Assembly: GCA_963795775.1 (NCBI GenBank)
Contig: CAWCJL010000005.1
Location: 372,001-436,000, forward strand
Direction of reading: 5' to 3'
Length of the DNA stretch: 64,000 nt
Origin: CAWCJL01 sp963795775
GTDB lineage: Bacteria > Acidobacteriota > Terriglobia > Terriglobales > Acidobacteriaceae
The position numbers and the translations under genes are program-made. How positions within the stretch are numbered: position 1 is the first letter of the stretch; the number at the start of each line of letters is the position of its first letter. Shown here one piece after another: positions 19,686 through 28,840 of the stretch. The notes under the pieces are model-generated. The model made no database searches. It was not told the origin of the DNA and worked only from the letters and a program-made list of their open reading frames with translations.

Positions 19686-22250
19686 TCAGTCGGTGCGCAA
19701 AGCCTGCATGGGATTGGTCGAGGCTGCGCGCGCTGCCGGAATGGTCGCGGCCAGCAGGGCAGAAGCCAGCAGCATCCCCACTGAAAAGCACAGCGCGGCC
19801 GGATCCCACACCGTGACGCGATAAAGTTGCGAGCCCATCAGTTTCGCTGACGCGATGGCTACAGGAATGCCCACCGCCAATCCGATACCTGCCTGCACCA
19901 GCGCTCCGTAGAGCACCAGCCGGAGTACGTTCAGCCGGTTCGCACCCAGAGCCATGCGCACACCGATCTCGTTCGTCTTGCGCGCCACCGTGTACGCGGT
20001 TACGCCATAGAGCCCGATTGCAGCCAGCACCAGTGCCAGGACGCTGAACATGGTGGCCAGCCGCGCTACTGTTCGCTGTTGTTCAAAGCTGTCGGAAACC
20101 TGCTGTTGTATCGGAACGACGTCGGTGATGGTCAGGTTGGGATCCACATCGGCGAATGCCTTGCGTACGCGCGGCTCCAGGCTCTTCAGATCGACATGCG
20201 TCAGCAGCACGGCTCCTCCAATATGGAAGGAGCGCGTTTGTATCTGCTGCATCATCGATTCCTTGTAGGGAATGCTTTGCGTGAGCGGAACGAAGAACAT
20301 CGGACGAAGTTCGCCCTGGAGTTCGCTGTAGTTTGCATCGTGCACCACGCCCACAATCTCGAAGCTGCTGGCGTAGGCCGGGATATCCATGCCGAAGTGA
20401 TGGCCCAACGGGTCTTCATGCGGGAAGAACTGTTTGGCGAAAGTCTCATTGACTACGGCAACCGGCCGCGTGGTCGCTGTATCCTCGCGCTCGATGCCGC
20501 GCCCCCGCAGAATCGCCTGACCGACCGCCTCGAAGTAGCCTGCGCTCACACGATCCCACGAGGCGCCGGTGTGCTCGCCCAGCACATTGGACGGCTTGCC
20601 TTCCACCACAACGCCTTCGCCCCAGTTATCTGTGAACGGGGTGTACAACGCCAAGGCCGCGCGTTCGACCCCCGGGATGCTCTGCAGCTTATCCTGGAGC
20701 GCCACATACAACGCCTGCAGCTTCTCCGGCGCATAGGTCGCGGGTGGCGCATTCATCTCGACCGCGACGCGGTTGTGCATATCAATGCCGAAATCCCGGT
20801 GTTCCAGGTTGCGCAGGCTGTGCGTGAGCATGCCTGCCGCGGTCAGCAGCACGACCGAAAGCGTGACCTGGAAGATGACGAGTGTTTTCTGCGGCAGCGA
20901 GGACTTGTCACGCGTGCTCCGGTTGGCGCCGCGCAACGCTTCCACCGGATCGGCATGTGTGGCCATCCACGCCGGCGCGGTGCCGAACAGGATGCCGGTG
21001 AGGAGCGACAGCGCCAGTGCAAACGCCAGCACGGGCAACGACGGCGCGGCGCTGATCGGCAAGAAATGAGCGCTGCTGAAGGCCATCCACAGCACCAGGC
21101 GCGTGCCGGCGTAAGCGACTACGATGCCGGCCAGCCCACCCATCACCGCCAGCAGCACGCTTTCCGTTAGCGCCTGCTGGATCAGCCGGCGGCGGGACGC
21201 ACCGATCGCCATCTGTACGGAAGTCTGGTGCCGGCGCACCGTGCCGCGGGCCAGTAGCAGATTCGCAATATTAGCGCAGGCGATCAGCAGCACCAGCCCG
21301 CAGATCGCGAGCAGCACCTTGAGACTGCTGCCGTAATCCTCTTTCATCACACCCACGCCGCCTCCGCCGGGGATAACGCGGATGTGCTGTTGCCGAACAA
21401 TCTGCCGGAACCTGGCCTGGTCGGAAGGCGGGACCAGCGCCTCGATACCGCTTTGCGGAATCCACTGCTGCAGCAATGTCGTGAGCCGCGCATCCATCCC
21501 GGCAGTGGTAGCGCCGGGCTTCAGCCGCCCCATCACACGCAGCCAGTTGGGAATGTGCTGATCGAGCAACGTGCCCGAGCCTTGCAGCAAGGGCTCCTGC
21601 TCCACCGGTATCCACAGTGCCGGGGGCGCGCTGCGCAACGTGTCGCCGAAGAAGCCGGGCGGCGAAATGCCGACCAGCGTGAAGGGATGACCTTCGATCA
21701 CCAGCGTGGAGCCCACCAGTGATGGATCAGCGCCATAGGTCTGCTGCCACACGCGATAACTCATCACCGCGACCGGCGTTGCACTGCGCTTGTCATCAGA
21801 AGGCGTGAGCATTCTGCCGGCGAAGGGCTGGATTCCGAACAAAGAAAAGTAGTTGCCGGTTACGTATTCAGAACGCAGCGGCTTCGATGGTTCCTGCACG
21901 CCGCTGCGCCGCACGCTGAGCTGCGGGGTCGCTGCCTGGAAGGCGGCCACCTCAGCAAACTCCGGCGTGGCTGCCTTGATGCGCCGGAACAATTCATAGG
22001 AGAAGAGACCCCAGCGGCCATCGTCGCGCGGTCCGCCGGTGACGCAACACTCCTGCGAATCTCCCACCACGTACAGGCTTGCCGGATCGACCACCGGAAG
22101 CGAGCGGAGCATGACGGCATGCACCAGCGTGAAGATCGCCGTCGTCGCGCCGATGCCCAGCGATAGCGTGAGCAAAACGGTAAGCGTAAAGACGGGGGCC
22201 AGCCGGAGCTGCCTTGCTGCGTAGCGAATGTCCGCCAGGAGGGTGTCCAT
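19686..22250 (-). CDS. ABC transporter permease, MacB/FtsX type (ADOP family)
   Basis: An 854-residue permease with two tandem MacB periplasmic-core plus FtsX halves. The N-terminal membrane helix (FTLTVLLTLSLGIGATTAIF) is followed by the first periplasmic core (about 50-260), three helices (about 310-440: LLAICGLVLLIACANIANLLLARG), a fourth helix with FQVTLSVVLLTAAGML, the second core, and three C-terminal helices (LATMFSVLALVLAAIGLYGVTAYTVARKTNEIGVRMALGA). This double-module form without an adjacent ATPase is the acidobacterial duplicated orphan permease pattern. MacB relatives are mechanotransmitters for export across the envelope rather than pores; the substrate is unknown. The often-associated PadR regulator is not present here. 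No clear Shine-Dalgarno precedes the chosen ATG. Confidence 0.9.
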   Translation of the reverse strand: MDTLLADIRYAARQLRLAPVFTLTVLLTLSLGIGATTAIFTLVHAVMLRSLPVVDPASLYVVGDSQECCVTGGPRDDGRWGLFSYELFRRIKAATPEFAEVAAFQAATPQLSVRRSGVQEPSKPLRSEYVTGNYFSLFGIQPFAGRMLTPSDDKRSATPVAVMSYRVWQQTYGADPSLVGSTLVIEGHPFTLVGISPPGFFGDTLRSAPPALWIPVEQEPLLQGSGTLLDQHIPNWLRVMGRLKPGATTAGMDARLTTLLQQWIPQSGIEALVPPSDQARFRQIVRQQHIRVIPGGGGVGVMKEDYGSSLKVLLAICGLVLLIACANIANLLLARGTVRRHQTSVQMAIGASRRRLIQQALTESVLLAVMGGLAGIVVAYAGTRLVLWMAFSSAHFLPISAAPSLPVLAFALALSLLTGILFGTAPAWMATHADPVEALRGANRSTRDKSSLPQKTLVIFQVTLSVVLLTAAGMLTHSLRNLEHRDFGIDMHNRVAVEMNAPPATYAPEKLQALYVALQDKLQSIPGVERAALALYTPFTDNWGEGVVVEGKPSNVLGEHTGASWDRVSAGYFEAVGQAILRGRGIEREDTATTRPVAVVNETFAKQFFPHEDPLGHHFGMDIPAYASSFEIVGVVHDANYSELQGELRPMFFVPLTQSIPYKESMMQQIQTRSFHIGGAVLLTHVDLKSLEPRVRKAFADVDPNLTITDVVPIQQQVSDSFEQQRTVARLATMFSVLALVLAAIGLYGVTAYTVARKTNEIGVRMALGANRLNVLRLVLYGALVQAGIGLAVGIPVAIASAKLMGSQLYRVTVWDPAALCFSVGMLLASALLAATIPAARAASTNPMQALRTD

Positions 22251-22398
22251 GGAACGCCGTACGTGAGCCGCGGGCGGGGACGTTCCATCTTTTTGGCTTG
22301 ACGGCGCTCAAAGCTCAATCATGGAGGACCAGTCGTTGCTCCCTCTGCACTCTGCCGCGCCACATCTATGTCCGCCCGCATCACGCTACAATCGAGTT

Positions 22399-23175
22399 AT
22401 GGAACCCTTGGTGATCGCCGGCAAAGCCTTCCAGTCCCGCCTCATTGTTGGAACGGGAAAATACAAAGACGGACCCGAAACACAGCGGGCCATTGAAGCC
22501 TCCGGTGCGGAGATGGTGACAGTCGCGGTGCGCCGCGTGAACCTGGATCGCTCCAAGGAATCCCTGCTCGACTTCATCGATCCACAGCGCTATTTCCTGC
22601 TGCCCAATACGGCCGGCTGCTATACCGCCGAGGAGGCGATCCGCGCAGCGCGCCTGGGGCGCGAAGTGGGCCTGTCCGATTGGGTGAAGATCGAAGTCAT
22701 CGGTGACCAGGCGACGCTTTATCCCGATGTGCAGGCAACACTCGAGGCCACGCGTGTGCTGGTGAAAGAGGGCTTCACCGTGCTGCCTTATACCTCCGAC
22801 GACATCGTCTTCGCGCGCCGGTTGATCGACGCCGGGGCCGCGGCAGTGATGCCGCTGGGCGCGCCTATCGGCAGCGGACTCGGTATCCAGAATGCCGCCA
22901 ACCTCCGCATTTTGCGGGAGCTCATCACCGAGGTCCCGCTGATCGTAGATGCGGGTGTTGGCACCGCTTCCGACGCAGCACTTGCCATGGAGCTGGGAGC
23001 CGATGCTGTGCTGATGAACAGCGGTATCGCCGGCGCGCGCAATCCCGTACTGATGGCCGAAGCCATGCAGCACGCGGTGCTCGCGGGCAGGCAGGCCTTT
23101 GTCGCCGGCCGAATGCCGCGCAAACTGTACGCCACAGCCAGTTCGCCGCTCGAGGGCGTCTCCAAGCTCTCCTGA
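22399..23175 (+). CDS. thiG: thiazole synthase ThiG
   Basis: ThiG builds the thiazole phosphate of thiamine from DXP, ThiS-thiocarboxylate and dehydroglycine. The ATG at 22399 gives 258 residues, the usual size; longer in-frame extensions are not conserved in character. The TIM-barrel motifs are intact: FQSRLIVGTGKY, VTVAVRRVN, the Schiff-base lysine Lys97 in LSDWVKIEVIGD, the phosphate loop VMPLGAPIGSGLGIQN and VDAGVGTASDAALAMELGAD. thiS, thiO/thiH, thiE and thiF are not in the window, so the gene is separated from the usual thiamine cluster. The next gene, ruvC, begins 82 bases later. Confidence 0.95.
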   Translation: MEPLVIAGKAFQSRLIVGTGKYKDGPETQRAIEASGAEMVTVAVRRVNLDRSKESLLDFIDPQRYFLLPNTAGCYTAEEAIRAARLGREVGLSDWVKIEVIGDQATLYPDVQATLEATRVLVKEGFTVLPYTSDDIVFARRLIDAGAAAVMPLGAPIGSGLGIQNAANLRILRELITEVPLIVDAGVGTASDAALAMELGADAVLMNSGIAGARNPVLMAEAMQHAVLAGRQAFVAGRMPRKLYATASSPLEGVSKLS

Positions 23176-23257
23176 TTTCGTGCCGCTATCCTGATCAGGT
23201 GCGGGGAGCACGCTTCCACACTCCCCGCTGCCTGCGCCTCAGCGTTACACTCCTCTC

Positions 23258-23764
23258 ATGCGCGTCTTCGGCATAGACTGCGGTACGGAATGCACCGGTT
23301 ATGGTGTCGTGGACGTCTCTCCCGAAACGCTCCAACTCAAGGCGGTAGCGGCCGGGGGAATCAAGCTATCGAAAAAAGAGGAGCTGCCCACGCGCCTTTT
23401 GCGCGTGTATGTCGAATTGACTGCGCTGCTCGAGATGTATCGTCCGCAAGCCGTCGCCATTGAAGAAGTCTTCTACTCGGTCAACGCCAAGTCCGCTCTG
23501 AAATTGGGCCAGGTGCGCGGCGTGGCGTTGCTGGCCGCCGCGAACCAGGGCCTGCCGGTTTCCGGTTACGCCCCCTTGAGCATCAAATCGGCAGTCGTGG
23601 GCTACGGTCTGGCGAAAAAGGAACAGGTGCAGTTCATGGTGGCGCGGCTGCTTGATCTGCCTTGCGCGCCGGAGCCGGCCGATGCCGCCGACGCCCTCGC
23701 AATCGCCATCTGCCATGTTCATACGGCCCAGACACTCTCTCTGCAGGCAGGCCTGGTACCTTGA
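23258..23764 (+). CDS. ruvC: Holliday junction endonuclease RuvC
   Basis: RuvC resolves Holliday junctions by symmetric cleavage as part of RuvABC. The RNase H-fold acidic residues are present: Asp7 (FGIDCGTECTGYG), Glu69 (VAIEEVFYSVNAKSALKLG), and Asp141 and Asp144 (PADAADALAIAI). At 168 residues the length is normal. The gene ends in a TTGA overlap with the following exported-protein gene; ruvA and ruvB are not in the window. Confidence 0.95.
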   Translation: MRVFGIDCGTECTGYGVVDVSPETLQLKAVAAGGIKLSKKEELPTRLLRVYVELTALLEMYRPQAVAIEEVFYSVNAKSALKLGQVRGVALLAAANQGLPVSGYAPLSIKSAVVGYGLAKKEQVQFMVARLLDLPCAPEPADAADALAIAICHVHTAQTLSLQAGLVP

Positions 23765-24441
23765 GCGTCCGTTACGCCCTTGCGGCATTACTACTTTTCT
23801 TATGCGCGGGCCGTATAGCCGGCGCGCAGGCGTCGCCTGAGGTCACCTTCCGCTTCGAAAATCCCAAGCTGCAGCCGGCCAGCTACGTGCTCCAGTTTCG
23901 TCCCGATGGCAGCGGACATTTCCATGCGGAAGCCGGGCCGTCACCGCCGGACGACATCGCCGCCTTGCCGGCAGAGGGACAGGACCGCGACATCCATATC
24001 TCGCAATCGGTGGCGGATCGCATCTTCTCCATCGCCAAGCAGAAGAAGTTTTTCGCCTTTCCCTGCGACTCGGGCAGCGACTCGGTTGCGTTCCAGGGCA
24101 AGAAGACGCTGAGCTACCAAGGGCCTGCGGGGCAGGGAAGCTGCACTTATAACTACAGCAAAGATCAACAGATTCAGTGGATTACCGCTGAATGTCAAGG
24201 CATCGCTATAACTCTGGAAGAAGGCCGCCGCTTGCAGCTTCGGTACGAGCACGGCCGCCTGTCTCTGGATGCAGAACTGGAGACGATCGAAGAGTTGGCG
24301 CGTGACGGGCAGGCGACCGAGCTGGGGAATATCGCACCCATCCTGACTACTATCGCCAGCGACGACCGGGTGATGGAGCGTGCGCAGCGGCGTGCCCGCA
24401 AGCTGCTTGCGCTGAGTCAAAACGCCCAAAGCTCCAAGTGA
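23761..24441 (+). CDS. exported protein of unknown function, coupled to ruvC
   Basis: The start is a TTG at 23761 overlapping the ruvC stop by 4 bases; from here the frame opens on a clear signal peptide (SVRYALAALLLFLCAGRIAG, cleavage about residue 22). The mature part of about 200 residues contains beta-rich segments (SYVLQFRPDGSGHFHAE, KTLSYQGPAGQGSCTYNYS), two Cys that could pair (FPCDSGS and GSCTYNYS) plus AECQG, and a C-terminal helical region rich in Glu/Arg. I do not recognise a family. The pairing with ruvC looks like chance co-transcription rather than shared function. Confidence 0.7.
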   Translation: MSVRYALAALLLFLCAGRIAGAQASPEVTFRFENPKLQPASYVLQFRPDGSGHFHAEAGPSPPDDIAALPAEGQDRDIHISQSVADRIFSIAKQKKFFAFPCDSGSDSVAFQGKKTLSYQGPAGQGSCTYNYSKDQQIQWITAECQGIAITLEEGRRLQLRYEHGRLSLDAELETIEELARDGQATELGNIAPILTTIASDDRVMERAQRRARKLLALSQNAQSSK

Positions 24442-24497
24442 CCGGCTAGCAACATTCCCGGGCGCCGCGCGTCCAAACTGGTGGATGGAGGTGCTCC

Positions 24498-26042
24498 ATG
24501 GAGAGGCGCAGGCTGCTTTGGCCCTGGCTCGCGACCGGTGTGCAGGGGATCGCCTGCCTGCTGCTTCTGCTGCTCTTCACCGCTGCGCAGGCGCACGCAG
24601 CCGAGAATACCCCGGTGGCCGTTCGCTTGAGCTATGTCAAGGGAACCGTGCGCGTCCTGAACGGCGATCGCACGCAGTTCCCGGAGGCAGTCGCCAACAT
24701 GCCGCTTCCCGAGGGCTACCAGGTGGAGACGGGCGGCGATGGAGAAGCCGAGATCGAGTTCGACGATGGAAGCGTGGCGCGGCTCACGCCCAACTCCAGC
24801 CTGCAGCTTTCGCGCCTTCACCCGGCAAACGCGCGCTCCCCACACACCGAGGTCGAGCAGCGCTCCGGGCTGGCATATTTCGAACTGAACGTTTCCGAGG
24901 GCCAGCGCTATGCCGTGCGCTTTGCCGGCGCGACCGCCCGACCTCTGGACAACTCCATATTCCGTATCAATCTGGACGGAGCGCCGGAACTGGCGGTTTT
25001 TGAAGGTGCGGTACACGTGGATGGCGGCGGCGCGTTCAGCGAGGATGTTGCCCGCCACCAGAGCATTCGCCTGGAACAGGGGGCGAACGCCGGACAGTAC
25101 ACGCTATCCGACGGCATCAATGCCGACTCCTGGGACCAGTGGAATAACGACCGCGACCAGGAGATCGCGGCCATGTCGCAGGAGCAGACCGATGCCCGCG
25201 AACAGAGCGGTAGCCCGGATGCAGCCGGTTGGAACGACCTCGATGCTTATGGCAACTGGTACCCGGTGGAGGGTTATGGCAACGTGTGGGCGCCCGCCGG
25301 CGTGGGACCGCAGTGGGATCCGTACGGCAATGGATACTGGGCCAACTATCCCGGGTGGGGCTACACCTGGATTTCGGGCTATCCCTGGGGCTGGCTGCCG
25401 TACCAGTGTGGCGCGTGGAATTACTTCAACACCTTTGGCTGGGGATGGATCCCCGGACAATGCGGCCTGGGCTGGTCGCCCGTACTAACCGTCTGGAACG
25501 TGCCCCCGGGCTATCATCCGCCGCCGCGGCCCATTCCCGGCGGTCATATCGGGGGTGGCCCCAGTGGCCATCTTGTTCCGGTAAACCGGGGTACGGCGAG
25601 TCGTGGGCCGCTAGAGGTGCAGGGCTGGCGCGGGGTTCGGCCTTTGCATGCGGCGCCTGCTCAGCTGGATGGTCAAACGGTTTTGCCGCTGCCGCGCAAA
25701 CCGGTTCCGGTGCTGAATTCTGGAAACGGCCGGGCGATGCTGCCCAGTACGGGAGAGCGCGTGGGTCCGGTCCACGTAGGCGTGCCGGTGCATCCGAATC
25801 CGCAACCGAGCATGAACCGGGGCAGCGAAGTTATGCTGCCGCCGCCGGGGGTGCGGCCGCCGACCGGAGTGCGCCCGCCCGGTCCAATCTACGGACGTCC
25901 GCCATCGATCGCACCGCGACCGATGAATATCCCGCAGTTTGCACCGCCACGCATCACGGCACCGCCGCCGCGCGCGCCTGCGCCTGCGCCGGCTCCCATG
26001 CCGCGTATGTCCGCTCCCGCACCAGCGCCGCGACCCCGCTAG
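24498..26042 (+). CDS. exported FecR-domain protein with aromatic repeat module (copy 2)
   Basis: The ATG at 24498 follows GGAGGTGCTCC. A signal peptide (residues 1-34, GIACLLLLLLFTAAQAHAA) leads into a FecR-type domain (about 38-190: VRLSYVKGTVRVLNGDR, EIEFDDGSVARLTPNSS), an acidic helix (about 205-240) and a Trp/Tyr/Gly module (about 245-335: AYGNWYPVEGYGNVWAP, WDPYGNGYWANYPGWGYTW, YPWGWLPYQCGAWNYF, GWGWIPGQCG). The remaining 180 residues are extremely Pro-rich and basic. Domain order and motifs mirror the gene at 17991-19598, so they are paralogues. No FecI sigma factor is adjacent. Likely exported and envelope-associated; function unknown. It overlaps the convergent rsmA by 4 bases. Confidence 0.78.
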   Translation: MERRRLLWPWLATGVQGIACLLLLLLFTAAQAHAAENTPVAVRLSYVKGTVRVLNGDRTQFPEAVANMPLPEGYQVETGGDGEAEIEFDDGSVARLTPNSSLQLSRLHPANARSPHTEVEQRSGLAYFELNVSEGQRYAVRFAGATARPLDNSIFRINLDGAPELAVFEGAVHVDGGGAFSEDVARHQSIRLEQGANAGQYTLSDGINADSWDQWNNDRDQEIAAMSQEQTDAREQSGSPDAAGWNDLDAYGNWYPVEGYGNVWAPAGVGPQWDPYGNGYWANYPGWGYTWISGYPWGWLPYQCGAWNYFNTFGWGWIPGQCGLGWSPVLTVWNVPPGYHPPPRPIPGGHIGGGPSGHLVPVNRGTASRGPLEVQGWRGVRPLHAAPAQLDGQTVLPLPRKPVPVLNSGNGRAMLPSTGERVGPVHVGVPVHPNPQPSMNRGSEVMLPPPGVRPPTGVRPPGPIYGRPPSIAPRPMNIPQFAPPRITAPPPRAPAPAPAPMPRMSAPAPAPRPR

Positions 26043-26854
26043 CGGGGAACGGCCAGTGCGTGATACAGACAGGCCAGCTCCGGCAATCCCAGGGTTTCGG
26101 CGCGGGCGGAAGGGTCGACCCGGCAAGCGGCAAACGCCTCCGCGATCTGCTGCCGCTCATAGCCGGCGTGCCGCAGGCTGTTGGCGAGCATCTTGCGCTT
26201 TTGCGCGAAGCAGTGGCGCAGGAAGCCGAGAAAGGACGCAGGCTCAACTCCAAGCGCGGCGAATCGCGGCGCCATCTCCAACCGGAACACAGTGGAGAAC
26301 ACATCGGGGGCGGGGGAGAAGTCTGCCGGTTGTAGCGTAAACAGCGCCTCGGCGTCGCCATAAAGCTGCGTTGTCGCGCTTAGCAGGCTGTAATCGCGGC
26401 TGCCAGGCACGGCCGTGATGCGGTCCGCAACCTCGCGCTGCACCATCAGCACCGCGCGCTCGATTGCCGCGTTGTGCGCAAACAGGTGCAGCAGAATCTC
26501 CGACGTGATGCCGTAGGGCAGATTGCCGACGACGCGAAGTTTGCGCCCAGCTGACGCGGCAATTGCAGCGATGTCCACTGTAAGGATGTCGGCGGAGCGG
26601 ATCTCCACATTTGGCTGCGACTCGTAGCGCCGGGCCAGTTGCCCGGCAAGCGCCCGATCATATTCGACCGCGATGAGGCGCTGCGCCGCGCCCGCCAGCA
26701 GGTCGGTGATGGCACCGCGTCCCGGGCCTATTTCCAGCACCACGGCATCTGAAAGGTCGCCGAGCGCGCGCACGATCTGTTGTGGAGCCGTCGTGCTCAC
26801 CAGAAAATTCTGGCCGAGCTTTGGCTTGCGTTGCTTGTTCTTCTGCATCTCCAC
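26039..26854 (-). CDS. rsmA: 16S rRNA dimethyladenosine transferase RsmA/KsgA
   Basis: RsmA dimethylates two adjacent adenines in helix 45 of 16S rRNA late in 30S assembly, using SAM. The product has the conserved start KPKLGQNFLVS, SAM motif I VLEIGPGRGAITDLL (about 39-53), acidic motif II IAVEYDRALAGQL and the catalytic motif VVGNLPYGITSEILL. The C-terminal helical domain includes FLRHCFAQKRKMLANSL. At 271 residues the length is normal. A divergent glycogen synthase gene starts 77 bases upstream. Confidence 0.95.
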   Translation of the reverse strand: MEMQKNKQRKPKLGQNFLVSTTAPQQIVRALGDLSDAVVLEIGPGRGAITDLLAGAAQRLIAVEYDRALAGQLARRYESQPNVEIRSADILTVDIAAIAASAGRKLRVVGNLPYGITSEILLHLFAHNAAIERAVLMVQREVADRITAVPGSRDYSLLSATTQLYGDAEALFTLQPADFSPAPDVFSTVFRLEMAPRFAALGVEPASFLGFLRHCFAQKRKMLANSLRHAGYERQQIAEAFAACRVDPSARAETLGLPELACLYHALAVPR

Positions 26855-26931
26855 TCGCAGGCACGCTTGGGCGCGTGGCGGTTAGAATCCTTTCCAGAGT
26901 ATTTGTTTTCTTCTGTGTGGAGCAGGCGACG

Positions 26932-28386
26932 ATGCATATAGTGTTTGCGGCCGCGGAGTGCGTACCTTACGCGAAGACAGGTGGATTGGCCGACGTCATC
27001 GGAGCGCTGCCGCGCGAGATCGTCCGCCAGGGGCATAAGGTCACGGTCTATCTTCCGTTCTACCGCCAGGTGCAGAAGCACACCAAAGACCGCAAGATCG
27101 CAGTGCCCAGCCTCACCATTCCGTTCCAGCATTTCAACCGCTTTGTGCCGGTCATCGATGGCGGCGTGCAGCATGGCGTCCAGTTCTACTTTCTAGACTG
27201 CCCGGAGTTCTTCGATCGCGAAGCGATCTATGGCACGCAGGCGGGAGAGTATGGCGACAACGCAGAGCGCTTTGGGCTCTTCTGCCGCGCGGTGCTGGAA
27301 AGCTGCAAGCAGCTTGGCGCGCCGGATATCTTCCACGTCCACGACTGGCCCGCCGCCATGCTGCCGGTCATGCTCCGCTGCCTGTACGCTTACGATCCCG
27401 TGCTGCAAAAGCTGCCCTGCCTGATCACGGTGCACAATGCCGGCTTCCAGGGCAGATTCCCCGCATCGACGATAGACAAGCTGCTGCTGCCCTGGGATAT
27501 CTACACGCCGGAGCGGATCGAGTTCTACGACCAGGTCAACTTCCTCAAGGGTGGCGTGGTGTACTCCGATGTGATCACCACGGTAAGCCGCAAGTACGCG
27601 GAAGAGATCCAGACGCCGGAGTTCGGCAACGGTCTCGATCCGGTGTTCCGCGCGCGTTCGAAAGATCTCTACGGCATTCTCAACGGCGTCGATTACGAGG
27701 AATGGAATCCGGCCACCGACCGCAAGATTGCGGCTCACTACATGCCCGAACGGCTGGAAGAAAAGGCGGCGTGCCGGCGCGATCTGCTGCATGCCTTCGG
27801 GTTGAAGTCGAGCGGGGACGAGACGCCGGTGCTGGGCATCGTCTCCGGCTTTGCGTCGCGCAAGGGGTTCGACCTGCTGGCGCAGATTGCGGACGAGCTG
27901 GTGCAACAGGACCTGCTGCTGGTGATGCTGGGAACGGGCGAGGCGTATTACGAGAACCTGTTCCGCTCGTTCGCGGAACGGAACCGCGACAAGGTCGGCG
28001 TGAAGATCGTTTACGACGACACGCTGGCGCACAAAATCGAGGCCGGTGCAGATATCTTCCTGATGCCGTCGCGCTATGAGCCGTGCGGGCTTAACCAGAT
28101 CTACAGCCTGAAATATGGGACGGTGCCGGTGGTGCATGCTACCGGCGGGCTGGACGACACGATCCAGGAGTGGAATCCGGAGACTGGCACCGGGACGGGG
28201 TTCAAGTTCTCACCCTATGACACGACGGCGTTTATGGCGGCCATCCAGCGGGCGCTGACGACCTTTGGTCACAGGGAAGAATGGCGCACGCTGATGCGCA
28301 ATGGGATGGCGGAGGATTTCTCCTGGGTGCGACCGGCGGCCGAGTACATCCAGCTCTACAAGGAATGCATACGGCGGCGCTCCTGA
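26932..28386 (+). CDS. glgA: glycogen synthase GlgA
   Basis: A GT5 enzyme adding glucose from ADP-glucose to alpha-1,4-glucan. The ATG at 26932 starts MHIVFAAAECVPYAKTGGLA, with the ADP-glucose-binding KTGGL at residues 15-19. The GT-B C-terminal half has VSGFASRKGFDLL (about 305) and the nucleotide-binding region MPSRYEPCGLNQIYSLKYG followed by ATGGLDDTI. At 484 residues the length is typical. A GAGCAGG sequence lies upstream. Other glycogen genes (glgB, glgC, glgP) are not in the window. A hairpin overlaps the stop codon. Confidence 0.95.
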   Translation: MHIVFAAAECVPYAKTGGLADVIGALPREIVRQGHKVTVYLPFYRQVQKHTKDRKIAVPSLTIPFQHFNRFVPVIDGGVQHGVQFYFLDCPEFFDREAIYGTQAGEYGDNAERFGLFCRAVLESCKQLGAPDIFHVHDWPAAMLPVMLRCLYAYDPVLQKLPCLITVHNAGFQGRFPASTIDKLLLPWDIYTPERIEFYDQVNFLKGGVVYSDVITTVSRKYAEEIQTPEFGNGLDPVFRARSKDLYGILNGVDYEEWNPATDRKIAAHYMPERLEEKAACRRDLLHAFGLKSSGDETPVLGIVSGFASRKGFDLLAQIADELVQQDLLLVMLGTGEAYYENLFRSFAERNRDKVGVKIVYDDTLAHKIEAGADIFLMPSRYEPCGLNQIYSLKYGTVPVVHATGGLDDTIQEWNPETGTGTGFKFSPYDTTAFMAAIQRALTTFGHREEWRTLMRNGMAEDFSWVRPAAEYIQLYKECIRRRS

Positions 28387-28676
28387 GGAGAGCCGCCGTA
28401 GCCCATTAGCGGACCAGGGCCAGTTTTCGTGCCGGGGCTGGGGCCGCGGAACGCTTCCAGAAGTTGAGATTGATGCGGAATGCCGGCTTGGATTGGCAGC
28501 GGCATGCATCCGCGCACCCCTGGCAGAAAGTCATGGGTGCAATGCTGGCATCGTTGGAGTGCGGTACGGGGTGTGCTTTTGTGGCAGGCGTGGCAGATGG
28601 CGACGGACCGGCCCTTCATCAGGAAGAGCCTGGTCTGATCTACAGGGGCACTGTGGTTGCTTTCAAGAGAGATCAT
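28356..28676 (-). CDS. possible small zinc-ribbon protein
   Basis: This is the only protein-like reading in the 454-base gap between glgA and the GT39 gene. The 106-residue frame contains ICHACHKSTPRT followed by RCQHCTHDFLPG, i.e. two CxxC pairs with flanking His about 14 residues apart, the spacing of a zinc ribbon or knuckle. The rest is Pro/Gly-rich. No good Shine-Dalgarno is visible for the ATG at 28676; a second ATG at 28619 (MKGRSVAICHACHK) would retain the zinc motif. Its 3' end overlaps the end of glgA by 31 bases in convergent orientation. It may be an accidental frame. Confidence 0.35.
   Translation of the reverse strand: MISLESNHSAPVDQTRLFLMKGRSVAICHACHKSTPRTALQRCQHCTHDFLPGVRGCMPLPIQAGIPHQSQLLEAFRGPSPGTKTGPGPLMGYGGSPQERRRMHSL
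28372..28398 (+). terminator. hairpin overlapping the glgA stop codon
   Basis: CGGCGGCGCTCC pairs with GGAGAGCCGCCG with one mismatch, and the loop is the TGA stop codon itself. No T-run follows (TAGCCC), so it may act as an mRNA 3'-end stabiliser or weak terminator. Confidence 0.5.
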
Positions 28677-28840
28677 GGCCGAGTTCCATTGGAACTCTTT
28701 CCGGTGCCGATGTCCCTCCCCCGTAGGTCGCAGACGCTGACCAGGATAGGTGACTTTCCTGATTCCTCTCGAACAAAAAGCGGGTGCCCGGGCCAAGGAT
28801 GCACACAAACGCGCTCCCGCCGATCCATCCGGCGCGCGGC

